From assembly GCF_040436345.1 (NCBI RefSeq), contig NC_133218.1, positions 2,170,021-2,234,020 of the forward strand: a stretch of DNA of 64,000 nt, written 5' to 3'. Numbering within the stretch: position 1 is the stretch's first letter; the number at the start of each line of letters is the position of its first letter. The stretch is from Pagrus major (lineage: Eukaryota; Chordata; Actinopteri; Spariformes; Sparidae). Positions 1 to 15,448 of this stretch are shown here, in pieces. The notes under the pieces were generated by a model. The model had not been told where the DNA came from and did no database searches. It saw nothing but the letters and a program-made list of their open reading frames with translations. A program made the position numbers and the translations under genes.

Positions 1-659
1 CTACTGATGTCTCATAACTTCACCCTGGTGACACTCTAAAGCTAACAATAATAATAGAGCTGTGCATTCCTTATTTTAACAAGAGAGTATTTGTATTCCT
101 TACTGTATGTCACCAGTAACTGGAATAACTATGGTTGGCTGCTGCCTGATAAGTGAGAGGAAAAGCTAATAATCTGGAGTATAGATAGCCGTCTCTGGTC
201 TGCAGGAATAGACTATGAATATAGTCTAAAGCTCAGGGCATTACGTATTCCTGAGCCCTACTATAAATCACCACACATAAGCCAGGAACAGATGGGCTAA
301 CTCTGGTATCACATATACCCTGAATGCCCGACACTGCAGAATTAGTTTACTGTATTTTGAAGTTGGCAATAAGGCAGTCTTGAAGTGTCTTTTAATTCTT
401 TGTATGAATATTAACCATGTGTTAGCTAGAAGAGAAAATCAATCCTAACCATGTCAGTTTTTGTTTTTTTTCAAAAATGTTTACCAGGATCTGCACAGTA
501 AAAATAGTGCAAGTGCTCCCTGAAAAAGCCAGGTTATAAAAGTAAATCAGGATTAGCAAGTACAAGTCTTCTGAAAATGTCTTTCTCAGCAGAGCTGCAT
601 CCTGGATCAAACCTGCTGAAAGCATTACAAAAAGAACCTTAAAATCAGATTCCATCTGA

Positions 660-2104
<1,445 letters not shown>

Positions 2105-2106
2105 AT

Positions 2107-2262
2107 TCTTTTGAGTGTCACAACCCCTGTGAAATGACTCGTTTAACTATCATAATTTGAGCCATTTGGTCCAATAACAGCTGGAAAGTCTAGAAGGCAC
2201 GATTAAATTATTTTATCTCAATTTAAGTTAGCTGGGCACTAAACCGTGCTGGATTTGGTGGT
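2107..2262 (+). repeat. Dispersed repeat, unoccupied copy
   Basis: This stretch matches the two flanks of the large insertion at 46005-50514: the left part (to the GACTCGTTT motif near 2138) matches 45968-46004 and the right part (ATAATTTGAGCC onward) matches 50518-50620. Here the two halves are contiguous, so this is a related copy without the insertion. The repeat family itself was not recognised. Confidence 0.7.
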
Positions 2263-2663
2263 GCTGCTGCTGCTTGTTGCCTGACCTGCAGCTGTATTCA
2301 ATCATACAGTACATCCATACTGTTACACCACTGCATTATGTCTGTTGTGTCTTCATATAAAGTAGGCACTGTACAAATATGCTTTATTTAATTTGACAGC
2401 ATTTATTTGTAGCAAGGTAACCTGGTAAGACCACAAATCATTTTCTGAACTTACATGCTTCAGAGAGTGGTATACATGGCAGATTAGCCCTTCTCTAGCA
2501 GCTGTCAGAGGCTTCTGCAAAAATGTCCTGAGTGCATTTAGACAGTTATAGAGAAGATTAGCCTGACTATTACTGTACAAGCAAAAACATGCTTCTTGCA
2601 CCAGTGGGTCAACATAACACATTATAACCAATTGGCTGGAACTCTGTTGAATTAGGTCAGTCA

Positions 2664-2890
2664 CTTTAAGGGGGTGAATACTTATTTTACATTATATATT
2701 TTTAAATAATTGACATTACTTTGTAGAAATGTGTTTTCACTTTGACATTAAAGAGTTTTAGAGAGTTTTTTTTCACTTATATTTATTTATTTTTTGTCAA
2801 AAAAGCCAAATTATATTGACCATGACTCCATTTATAAAAGCAATAAAAGGGGGAAACATCCAAGGGGATAAATACTGTGTATAGGCACTG
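2664..2890 (+). mobile_element. Tc1-like transposon end fragment
   Basis: The sequence from GGGGGTGAATACTTA through AATTGACATTACTTTGTAG and CATCCAAGGGGATAAATAC to TAGGCACTG is the characteristic 3' end of a fish Tc1/mariner-type element. No transposase frame is attached. The upstream minus-strand ORF (2353-2664) shows no transposase motif. Confidence 0.6.
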
Positions 2891-4554
2891 AATATACAGT
2901 ATATATTTAACACATTTGTAAACAGTTCACACACTGCTGTACACTTACTTATATATTTTTTACTTAAATGTATTTGCTTATTTTTACTTTTTGTGTTTAT
3001 TGTGTTAGCATCATGGCTATCAGTGGCAGCCTGGCTACTGTCCAAAGCAAATAAAACAACTGTAAGAATCACAATTTGAGTAGAAAGAATGTCAGTTTTG
3101 ATGTTCTGGTGGTAAGGGGGGACACTTATCAGTGGGGTTCTTTTTCTTTTGCAATCATAGTTATTCCATTTGTTCCACCGTTATCTGGAGATAGCGACCT
3201 GGGAAAACAATGCCTTTTTCTGTTTGGGTTGGGCTATGGCAGACTTGCTTACTGTATGCCAAAATGCGACCTTCATTTTTGCAGGAAATATCAAGTCTGG
3301 TGGGCAAGCCTAGACGCATTGTGAAAGCGAGGTTCATAGGGAACAAATCCATATATAATAAACGATTAACAACAAATTTGTCGGACTTACTCTTTTATTT
3401 ATTTTCACTTCAGTTTCACTAACAGTGGGCATGGGTTCGGTTAGTCGCTGATTAAATTTAGAGAAGTGAAAGTGAAAATAATCCATGTTTTAATTCAAAA
3501 AGTTGAAAAAATACAGTCAACTCTGTGCTCTCCACGCCTCTAGTTGATTATTGCTCCAGAAGCTCCTGGCTCTGACCTCGGCGGTCTGTTCCAGAGCTTG
3601 CCAGCTCTAGCAGCTGTCTGCTGTGAAGGGTCAAAGTAGCAAAAATGAATTGATAAAAATGGAGGCATGTGAAATAAAAAAATGCAGTGATCAATCATCA
3701 AGTGATTTGATTCATTTTTAAAGCTGATTTGATTCAAATGGTTGTGATGCAATGAAATCAGAGCCATGTTTAATTTTTTTCCCCAATCTTACATTCATCA
3801 TTTATCATTCATCATTCACAGCACAAAAAAGATCATTTAAGGCCTAAAAAAACTAATTGAAAGAAAAATATTTACAAAAATGGGAGTGATGAAAATGCTT
3901 GCAAATATTATAGTTTATAGTATATTATACATTATTAGTATTTGAATTGAAACAGATAAATAAACTGCCAATTAAATAAAATTGATTGACATTATATTTA
4001 TATAACAGTGTTGCTCTGATGATCAACTGGCTGTTACTGTCTACTATTTATCATTCTCAACACCTAACCAACATTTATCATGTACAGCACAGCAAGCAAT
4101 TTTTGTTACTTCTGCCCTATCAACGAAAAAAAAAAGAAAAATACCGATCACGCCATACCCTGCCTCTGATTGGTGGTTTTCCACAATGCATTGGTCTGCT
4201 GGACAACAAGAAGAAGGGAGATCAGTGGGGCCCATGCCCGTGGCCAAGTGCTTATTCTTGGCTATCATCCTGTGTCCACACAAACCCTGTAGTGCTTTGT
4301 AAGTCCGCTGGACAACCAGAAGGGGGCAAGGAGAAGGGTCAGTGAGACATGAATTTACTATTAAAACAGGCCAAAACTGAAGAAGAATTAGCTTGCTAGA
4401 GTGCTATTTTCTAACTGTATGTCCAGTGGTTGTCTGGTGCTGATGGGTTATGTCTGTGTTTTTCTTGCAGTTGGTTTGTAAAACAACAGCCAGTGGTGGA
4501 GCTGATATAGTGGATTGTGAGCTGTAGTTTTCCCAGTAAACACAATTACCTGTA

Positions 4555-4895
4555 CATGTTGATGAAGGTTTTCAGTCATCTAGGTCATGGTAATTCTAAG
4601 TGCTGTATCGTAGGCAACTGGACTTGTTTCAGTTTCTTGAAGACGTTTCACCTCTCATCCAAGAGAGTTCTAACTAACTGGAGGGGAGTTGCAGGCTCTT
4701 AAACTATGTGTGGGAGTGTCCTTACAGAGTCGTTAAGGACACGTGTGAGCTCTGAGTTTCAGAGTCGTGAGGGCCACTTGTGGGTTGTTGACCCAACCGG
4801 CCTTCGTGTGGGGTGCTAGGGCTAGGTGAGCCCAAGTGTGAATGGTTGTTAAGCTGTCTGGGGAGGGAACTCAGTACTACATTGTAGGTGGGTGA
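4555..4895 (-). mobile_element. Penelope-like element, inverted terminal repeat (left copy)
   Basis: This segment is the reverse complement, with moderate divergence, of 7844-8150. Shared blocks include the motif around GATGAGAGGTGAAAC, the run around AGTTTAAAGCCTGCAACTCC, and the inner edge around CACCCACCTACA. Together with the GIY-YIG-type reading frame next to the right copy, this marks the pseudo-LTR of a Penelope-like retroelement in inverted configuration. Homology stops at about 4895, where LINE sequence begins. Confidence 0.75.
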
Positions 4896-7490
4896 TAACT
4901 CTGCACCAGAGACATTGAGCTACTAGCTGTTAGCATTCGGCCATACTATCTTCCGAGGGAGTTTTCACATGTAATCATCACAACTGTTTACATCCCTCCC
5001 TCGACGGATGCTGCTGCAGCCTGTGAGCTCCTCCACACTGTTGTTTCTCAACTTCAGACTCAGCACCCACAGTCCCTCCTCCTCATCTCCGGAGACTTTA
5101 ACCATGCTCCCCTGTCCTCTACTCTCCTTTCCTTCACCCAGTATGTGAAATGTCACACTAGGGACAATAACACCTTGGATCTCCTGTATGCAAACTTGAA
5201 GGAAGCATACACATCCACCCCCCTCCCCCCGCTAGGTCGCTCAGATCACAACCTGGTCCATCTGCTACCTGACTACATACCTGTGGTGAATAAATATCCG
5301 CCACAGGAAAAAGTCAGTGAAGGTTTGGTCTGAGGAGGCCAGGAAAAGGCTGAGAGACTGCTTTGACACCACAGACTGGGAAGCACTCTGCAGCCCACAT
5401 GGGGAGGACATCAACAGCCTGACAGACTGCATCACAGACTACATACATTTCTGTGTGGAGAACACTGTACCCTCCAGGAAAGTACGGTGTTTCCCCAAAA
5501 ACAAACCCTGGGTGAACTCTGGGATCAAAACCCTACTGGATGAAAAGAGGAGGGTTTTCAGATCAGGAGACAAAGAGGAACTGAGGAGAGTCCAGAAGGA
5601 GCTCAGGCAGGAAATTAGGAAGGGGAAAAACAGCTACAAGAGGAAGCTGGAGCAGCAGCTGGAGCAGAACAACACCAGAGATGTCTGGAGAGGACTGAAG
5701 AAGATATCTGGTCATGGAAAAGGTGGAGGGAGAGAGCAAGACATCGAAGACCAGGACTGGGCAAATACTCTAAATTACTTTTTTTGCCGTTTTGAGTCCA
5801 ACCCCTCTCCCCCCTCCACTCACCCTGACCCCCCTTCACACCTCTCCAGAACAACCCCCGCTCTCCCCCCTAACCTGTCTTCTTCATTGACACCCCCCTC
5901 CCATGACTCCACACCATCCCCCACTCCCCCCAGCCTTCCATCACTCCCTCCCCCCATCTCCCCCATCTCCTTGACAACTGAGCAGGTGAGAATGGAAATG
6001 AGGAGGATCAAGGCGATAAAAGTCACAGGCCCTGAATGCATCAGTTCCAGAGCATTAAAGGACTGTGCAGACCAGCTCTGTGAGCCTTATTCTGGAGAGA
6101 GTCCCTGTCCTGTGGAAGACTTCCTGTGTGGTGCCAGTTCCGAAGTCTGTGCATTCCAAGGAGCCTGACCACTTTCTCACCTGATGAAGACCATGGAGAG
6201 GATTATTCTCAGGCACATCCGTCCCCAGGTGAGCATGACACTGGACCCCCTTCAGTTTGCTTACCGTCCTGCAATTGGGGTGGATGACGCAGTCATCTAC
6301 ATACTGCACAGAACACTTTCAAACCTGGAGTACACTGAACGCACTGTGAGGGTCATGTTTTTTGACTTCTCCAGTGCTTTCAACACAATACAGCCGGCAC
6401 TTCTGAGGGGGAAACTGGAAGGGCCGGGAGTTGACCAACACCTGGCTGCACGGACCATAGACTTTCTCACCAACAGACAGTTCTATGCAGTACGGGGGCC
6501 CCTCAGGGTACGGTGCTCTCTCCCGTCCTTTTCACCCTCTACGCATCGAACTTCACGCACAAACACCATGAACTGTCACCTCCAAAAGATGATACAGCCA
6601 TTGTTGGATATGTGTCTGAGGGGAACGAACAGGAATATAGGGGGGTCATCAACGACTTTGTTAACTGGTGTGAATACAACCACCTGCATATAAACACCAG
6701 TAAAACAAAGGAGATGGTGATCAACTTCCAGAGGAAGACACCACAGATCACACCAGTGAACATCCAGGATTTGGACATAGAGATGGTGGCAAAATACAGA
6801 TACCTGGGTGTTCACCTAGACAATAAACTGGACTGGACTGACAACACGGATGCCCTGTACAAGACGGGCCAAAGTCGCCTCCATCTGCTGAGGAGACTGA
6901 GGTCCTTTGAGGTGCAGAGGACATTACTTCGTACATTTTATGACACTGTGGTGCCATCAGCGCTCCTTTATGCAGTGGTCTGCTGGGGAGGTAGCAGCAC
7001 GGACAGGGACAGAAAGAGACTGAACAAACTGGTCAGGAGGGCCAGCTCTGTCCTGGACTGTCTGCTGGACTCCATAGAGGTGGTGGGTGAGAGGAGGATG
7101 TCAGCCAATCTGACGTCAATCATGGACAACTCCTCTCACCCCCTGCACCAGACTGTGGAAGCATTGAGCAGCTCTTTCAGCAGCAGACTCTTACATGCAC
7201 TGTGTAAGAAGGAGCACTACCACAGATCATTCATCCCCACAGCCATCAGACTGTTCAACTCAAGCACTACATGAACAGCCACTTTCCACCCACTTGTTTG
7301 CATTTGTAAATATTTTATTGTTTTTTGTAAATATCTTGTGTTTTTCTATTTATTTTCTATTTAATATTTAATATTTCTATGCATATTTTTCTGATTCTAC
7401 TTGTACTGTTGCACCTCGAGCTATTTGTAACATGTGAATTTCCCCGTTGTGGGATAAATATAGATAATCTTAATCTTAATCTTAATAAAC
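4896..7490 (+). mobile_element. L2/CR1-type LINE, 5'-truncated and frameshifted
   Basis: A non-LTR retrotransposon inserted into the Penelope-like element. The 5' part (about 4910-5330) encodes the C-terminal half of an APE-type endonuclease, with the ISGDFNHA and RSDHN motifs. A linker frame follows (5317-6168), then reverse transcriptase in two overlapping frames (6184-6693 and 6513-7274), with FFDFSSAFNT (palm aspartate) and YLGVHLDNKLDW near the C-terminus. Motif C reads K-D-D-T-A where a hydrophobic or S residue normally precedes the D-D. Frame breaks near 5330, 6170 and 6510 mean no intact protein is encoded. The 3' end carries the TAATCT tandem repeat (7467-7490) typical of L2-like tails. 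Clade assignment is by motif memory only. Confidence 0.85.
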
Positions 7491-8150
7491 ATCATTTCCC
7501 GGTTCACTTCAAATCTACGAACACACTGAGGCAGAAACTTGTCCATCCTAAAGACAAAACTCCCAGGCATAAACAGAATAATGTAGTTTATGCTGTTCAG
7601 TGCAGCCAGGACTGCACCATAAACCTCTCCATAAACAAATGGCACAACACAGGAGGGCCAACTCCTCAGGTCAAGGCTCCTGCTGTCCACTTACATCTGA
7701 AGGAGAAAAATCATTCCTTTGAGGACAACAATGTAAACATCTTCCAGAAAAGACAGATGGTTTGAAAGAGGAGTAAAAGAAGCCATCTATGTCAAACTGG
7801 AACGACCGTCTTTGAACAGAGGAGGTGGCCTACGACATTACATATCACCCACCTACAATGCTGTACTGAGTTCCCTCCACAGACAGCTTAACAACAATTC
7901 ACACCTGGGCTCACCTAGCCCTAGCAACCCACATGAAGGCCGGTTGGGTCCACGACACAAAGTGGCCCTAACGACTCTGAAACTCAGAGCTCACACGTGT
8001 CCTTAACAACTCTGTAAGGACACTCCCACACATAGTTTAAAGCCTGCAACTCCCCTCCAGTTAGTTAGAACTGAAGAAGCCTCTTGGATGAGAGGTGAAA
8101 CATCTTAAAAAACTGAAACATGTCCAGTTGCCTACGACACAGCACTAAGA
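7491..8150 (+). mobile_element. Penelope-like element 3' part with GIY-YIG endonuclease remnant
   Basis: The frame from about 7491 (FKSTNTLRQKLVHPKDKTP), through VVYAVQCSQDC and AVHLHLKEKNHSFED, into the next frame with FERGVKEAIYVKLERPSLNR, is the C-terminal endonuclease region of a fish Penelope-like element. The segment normally carrying the Y-I-G part of the GIY-YIG active site reads INLSINKWHNTGG and is degenerate, and a TGA at 7763 separates the two halves. The terminal part (7844-8150) is the inverted partner of 4555-4895. Confidence 0.75.
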
Positions 8151-8478
8151 AATAGGACAATCTGGTCATGGGTCACCTCTCCTGCCCGCGTCCTGGTGCT
8201 ATCTCACTCCCTCTTCCTTTCCTTCAACGGGCTACCACAGTAAAATGTTACCAGAGGGGACACTGCGGATTAGGCATCAGTTCGGGGACCCTTCAGACTT
8301 GGTGTCAGGTGGAACCATGATGTAAAAATAATCAATAGCTCAATTCAAAGTGAACTTTGTTTTTTTTTATGTCTCACAATTTCTCTTGTTCCCATGCAAG
8401 GAATGTGGGAGCAGGACAGGGCTCAGTCTCACACATGCACACACACAGACATATACACATACAGCTGGGTGAAACGTT

Positions 8479-8626
8479 AAAGGAATAGTTCAGCATTTTG
8501 GGAAACATGCTAATTCACTTTCTTTAGTGCTAGATGAGAACAATGTCATCAATCTCGTACTTGTGTCTGGAGCTGGAAATACAAAGATATTGGCCTAGCT
8601 TAGCATAAAGACTGGATCTATTTGTT
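8479..8626 (+). repeat. Common teleost dispersed repeat
   Basis: The motif series AAAGGAATAGTTCAGCATTTT, AGATGAGAA, and GCTTAGCATAAAGACTGGA is a very abundant non-autonomous repeat in spiny-rayed fish genomes, recognised from memory. No coding capacity. Confidence 0.6.
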
Positions 8627-8773
8627 TAATCACAAGCAAGCACAAGAAAATATTTATGTCATACAGTCCTCCCAAAGATGTTAGATTCTCGAGAATATAC
8701 ATAAAATATGTTTATAGGCTGTAGTTGGTGGTATTTTTTTTTTACCTGGCCTGCTGAATGTCTGTGAAAATGT

Positions 8774-8836
8774 TTAGTCGCACTTGACAGATTTTTGGAC
8801 AGATATGCGACCAAATGGTTGCAACCTGGAGCCCTG
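8774..8836 (-). repeat. Terminal fragment of a hAT-like element
   Basis: Read on the minus strand it begins CAGGGCTCCAG and continues with a GCAACCATTTGGTCGC block, closely related to the left end of the element at 33462-34511. Only this terminal piece is seen. Confidence 0.55.
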
Positions 8837-9034
8837 ACTTTCAGCAGGATTCTTCTGACATCCACTGTGGATACTGCTGGTGGCGGGCCCTCTGGAGGTG
8901 AAGCAGAGCTCACAGCAGACTCTTTGTTGAGGAGATCAAAGCAAGCATAACATGTTTTCAGCATGGCCTCACACAAGATGGGGGTGCTCCTGCTTTTGTA
9001 GTCTGTGATGCCCTGGTTTGCCTACCACATATCT

Positions 9035-9427
9035 TTAGCGCTGTTGGTGTTGAGGTCCTTCTCCAGTCTCTGCTGATGTCTCCTCTTTGCCTCCTTGATC
9101 CCAGCTTTCACTCTTGCTCTGGTGGTGCTCCCTTGTCACCTGACCGAAAGGCAGCTTTTTGGCTCTGGATACAGCCCTCACCTCTCCTTCCATCGAGGCC
9201 TTCTGGTTGGGGAATGATCTTCCTGTCTCTGTGATCACCACGTCATCAACACTTTTACCAGTCTTTGCACTCAGAACAGTCCTGTAGGGATGCTGTAGCT
9301 TCATCTGTCCACACTTAATCAGTTTTTCTGATGGTTTGACCCTTTTTATCAGCTGAGAGTAAGCAGGCAGAAAAAGCAGGGAAATATGGTCTGATAGGCC
9401 AAAATGGGGGTGGGTTATGTAAAGCAT
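9035..9427 (-). pseudogene. LINE endonuclease-linker fragment
   Basis: The minus-strand frame contains HPHFGLSDHISLLFLPAY, where S-D-H is the conserved C-terminal motif of APE-type endonucleases, followed by KRVKPSEKLIK and VDDVVITETGRSFPNQK, typical of the endonuclease-RT linker in fish LINEs. No reverse transcriptase follows. A truncated retrotransposon remnant, not a host gene. Confidence 0.65.
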
Positions 9428-9507
9428 GAAGGAGCTACAAATGAAATTTCACAAATTGTAAAATCACAATAACTTTAACTTGATACCTTGATGTATTCTT
9501 ATTCTGA

Positions 9508-11346
<1,839 letters not shown>

Positions 11347-11717
11347 TCACCACTTTGAGGGATTGGGAAAGCAACACAACAAATCCGAGATTTCACTTCA
11401 CATCTGAACTTAAGTTAACTGTAAATATCCAGAACTGAGCCCAAGAAAAAACTTTGTATGGCATGCCTTGTTTACATATTCCACATAATATATTCTGTGA
11501 TTGTTTTAAATTGAATTCACAGAGCTTTTATTTTCTCTTAGGGGGGGAAAATGATGGGGAAATGATGTGTGTAACCTTTAAAATACCTGGTGTAAATGTA
11601 AAATAACACTTTTTTATGCATGGAGTGAACACTTGCTGACATCAGTCATACTGTACTGGATCTCTACAAAGGGCTTTTTTCTAGCACATTATGACTACCT
11701 GCTAATCAGTGTGATAT

Positions 11718-11723
11718 AATAAA
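11718..11723 (+). terminator. Possible polyadenylation signal
   Basis: AATAAA about 370 bases after the stop codon of the death-domain gene, the nearest plausible signal. Weak evidence. Confidence 0.25.
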
Positions 11724-11789
11724 TGGTGCTAATTCAGAACAGGGAGAAAGAAAACACACAAATGGAAAAGGATACATCAGAATGCTGTT

Positions 11790-12480
11790 TGCTTTTCAGC
11801 TCAGCATTCAACATAATCCTCCCCATGAAACTGATTGGAAAACTGGAGTAAGTAAGCTTGAGTAAAGCACTCTTAGACTTTGATCACAAACCGACCCCAG
11901 ACAGGGGCACTCACACCTCCTACGCTCTAAAATCTGAGCCCCTCCAGGGCTGTGTGCTCAGCCCCCTCTTATTCTTTCTGTACACCCATGACTGCACTCC
12001 CAGACATGGAATAAACTCTATTATCGTTTTAGGTACCTGGGAATGAGCATATAGTGAACCTGTCACGATCATTCTGGTTAAAAAAAAGCCCACAAATAGC
12101 TTTATTTCTTAATGACACAATAAAACAATATGCCTGTGCCAAATTATTGTTAGTTTTTACAAAGGAGTGATAGAAAGCATCTTGACCGGATTAACATCAC
12201 AAATGGGCATGGCACAGGACAGGAAGACTCTGTTCTGATTACAGAACATTATTGCTACCATCTACAGAGCATCAGTGACATCAGTGAAGTGAGATGTCTG
12301 CACAGAGCCCAAAGATACTAAAAGACAACACCCACCCAGCCACAGTCTGTTCACCCTGCTGCCACCTGACAACAGATACAGAAGTATCTGCTGCTGTACC
12401 ACCAGACTACAGAGCAGCTTCACTCCTCACGCTGTGAGACTCCTGAAGTCATCCTACCCACTCAAATATAAAAACACGTT
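11790..12480 (+). pseudogene. Degenerate CR1/L2-type LINE reverse transcriptase fragment
   Basis: Pieces of an RT read in several frames: SAFNIILPMKL (palm motif region), then QGCVLSPLLFFLYTHDC (RT block before the catalytic aspartates), a remnant YLGMSI stop, and a C-terminal tail with an RSxTSRLQSSFTPHAVRLL-like pattern across frames near 12370-12450. The catalytic aspartate pair is missing. A decayed fragment distinct from the LINE at 4896-7490. Confidence 0.6.
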
Positions 12481-12489
12481 TATTTTTAT

Positions 12490-15448
12490 GACTTAATTAT
12501 TATTGATCCATTTATATAATTCCCTTTTTTAACAGTAGCATAAAGGTACTACAAACTACATGTCCTTATACAACCTTGTGTTATAATATAAAATAAATTA
12601 ATCTTGTGTCTTGCATCTTCTCAGCTGTCATAATTATTACAGAATTTTCAACAGAATATTAAGCACTTTGGTTTGTTACAAATGGAAGACACAATTTAAT
12701 TAATAGGGAACACCCAAATACTTTGTCTTAACTAGATAATATTACCATAAGATAATACTTCAGATTAACTTACACTACTTTCTTACTGTACATAATTACA
12801 ACAAATACTAAAGTTTTACAATATAGTGACATTTTAAGTCACATATTAGAGACACATTTTACAAATGTAAGTGGCATCTGTGGCATATATTGTAGATACT
12901 CTGTGTCTGTGGAGTGACTGTGTTTATAGACCGAAGGACCGATTTGTTACCAATGCAGTTTTTAGAAGTTGCTTAACATTTAATCTGAACACGTACAAGG
13001 GGGTTAGTGAGAGCTGCTGGGAAGCAACCACAGTAAATATAGACTAGAAACCTAGGAGCTAAAAGTTGAGTGTCAACCATTCATATTCCTAACTTCATTA
13101 TTTAACTGTGGCTCAAGATGCTGTAATCACTTTAAGACCTCTGCATAATCAGGCTTCCAGCAACTTTATATATAGTATAGTACTGTTGTATATACTGAAG
13201 TCAGTTACTGATGTGTTCTGATCAGGGCTTGTGCTGTTACCTCGCTTAACACTAAAATATACTGTGGCACCTAAGCTATGGAGCTCCAAAGTGTTCAACA
13301 TGACATTAATAAAACAGTATACAGGACAGGAATATTTTAAGAAATGAAGGAAGTTTTGCCTAAACGACGACAACACTTACAGCAGCTTTAAGTTTGTTTA
13401 AATATTCCACTGTTCTATTATGTCTGTCTGTTGTGTTTGTCTTTCATTGTGAAGCACTTTGTGATGTTTGCTCTAGAGTGGTGCTATATAAATACACTTG
13501 AATCACTCACTTTTGCTTGGAGAGTGACAACACTAGCCATGTAATGCAGCAGCTCTCACAAACATAAAATACACTGTTGCAGCTATAATTTTACATATAA
13601 CCACAGAAGCACATGGGAATATACAGATAAACCCACCAGCATATTTATAATTATTCTTGTTGATGTGTTTGCATTGATGTCAAGTTGTTAAGTGTTGCAG
13701 TTAAACTACTCGTCTTCTCTTCAGGCTATGCACTGCCACTGTCTTTGTGGCCTTAAAAAAAACGATCTTTTTTCTATATGTATTACATTGTGTTTTGGTG
13801 GTGTAATGACTACATCATTCACTTAGGACTAGCAACATGAGCAGACCAGTTTAGTTCTAAGTTTAACCCAGTTATCTAAAGCACAATTGGGAGGGAAACG
13901 ACAGCTTGTGTTTAAAACTATTACTCAAATTGTCTGCTGATAACATCCATTAGATCATGCAGTGCTGGGCTTCAGTTCAACTCTTATCAATTGTCCTTAC
14001 CACAACTGTGCATGCATGCTATAGAATGAAAAAATTGTGAAATGTTGCACAGAGTTTAAGAGAGAAAAAAGACAGAGCATGTTGACCTTTGTTTTCACTA
14101 TTCCGATTAAGTGTTCACAGCCCGAAAGTCAGACCACCTTATGGAGTCATAACATAAATTTGAGGTTTTGTATGTTGATTAACAGGACAGCAAAGCAGGA
14201 ATCAGACTTGTGTATAGTAATACTGCACCATCAATTCCTTGTTTTCTTATGTATTATTGTTGTCTATGTTTTGCTCTGATCAAAACAAACTGAATGACAG
14301 TTTCTGGGGGCACAGTGTTTTGGGAGGGCTGTAGAGATGTATACTGTGTATTTCCATTTTTACTTAACTGTTTTTTTTGGGGGAACCTCTTATGATGCAT
14401 TTTAATGCCAGGTGTATTTAAGGTTAATGGTTTTATATAATAATTGCTATTTTTGCATGAATACATATCTCTTCCTGAGTACTTTTACAAAATAATGACA
14501 CTAGTTGTTGTAATGATTTGTATAAGGGTTTTATAGTACTCTACTCTATTGTGCCAGTGTACTGCTGAATTTCAACATGAATGAAGGACACCTTGTTGAA
14601 TAATCATTACTGGTTTACAAAATCTGAACTATCAGGAGCAGAGTGAGCATGCAATGAGTTTGTTGTCAAGTAGCTGAGTTCTCCATCTTAAATATGGGTA
14701 GGGTGTGCCTATAAGCTGTGTGTTTGCATGAGTTGGAGGAATTTCCTGTGCAGAGCATCAGCTTTCAAATTGCCTGGCTAGTCCTCAAACTCACTCATTA
14801 GACATATTATGAAGATAACTTTATTCAAAATCAATCATTTTTTCCTGCTCCAATACAATTTCTTTTTAATTTTCTTTTGTATAATTAATGTATGAACTTT
14901 AAATGCAGCTGTGTACAAGTTCATTAGATCAATAAAAAATCTTTAAAAACAAATGTTCACATTGCATTTACTACAAATCTGGACCATCAGCTACACTCAC
15001 TGATGACAAGCAATAAGTGACAGATAGAAGATTAAAAAACACTTTTGATGGTATTTTTGTTAAGGTGGGGGGTTTTCTTAGGACCCAAATGCAGATATCG
15101 GAGACAGGAAGTTAGTGAGTAAGGATTTTTTTTTTCATGGGCGCAACCCACATACTCAGCTCTGCTGCTCATCCCACAAATGCATGTTCCTTACTAATGT
15201 GGCACCATTTAAAAGTGAAATAAACAGGCTTTCCAACGGTATACGATTTATTGCCGAGAAGCATCGTTACAATAAAGAAATACTCTACCAAACACATTTT
15301 CCTTATTTTTTGTATTATGTTTATATAAACCAAACTTTATTTAAAAACACGCAAATAAACTTGTTTGCCGCATTGCATTATGGTACTTGTAGTTAATTTC
15401 TGCGCTTCCTTTGTTGTCGTTTCTGCAGCGCTCAACTACTCCGCCATT
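12490..15448. other. Gene-free AT-rich stretch
   Basis: No frame longer than about 93 codons and none with recognisable motifs. A short segment at 13450-13500 (AAGCACTTTGTGATG through TGCTATATAAATA) resembles the 3' tail of a common fish retroelement. Otherwise nothing was seen. Confidence 0.5.

Noticed and set aside
2353-2664. 103-codon minus-strand ORF
   Set aside because: No domain, irregular composition and location beside a Tc1 fragment; likely chance.
3986-4345. 119-codon + strand ORF
   Set aside because: Opposite-strand ORF of similar size overlaps and neither shows motifs or splice context.
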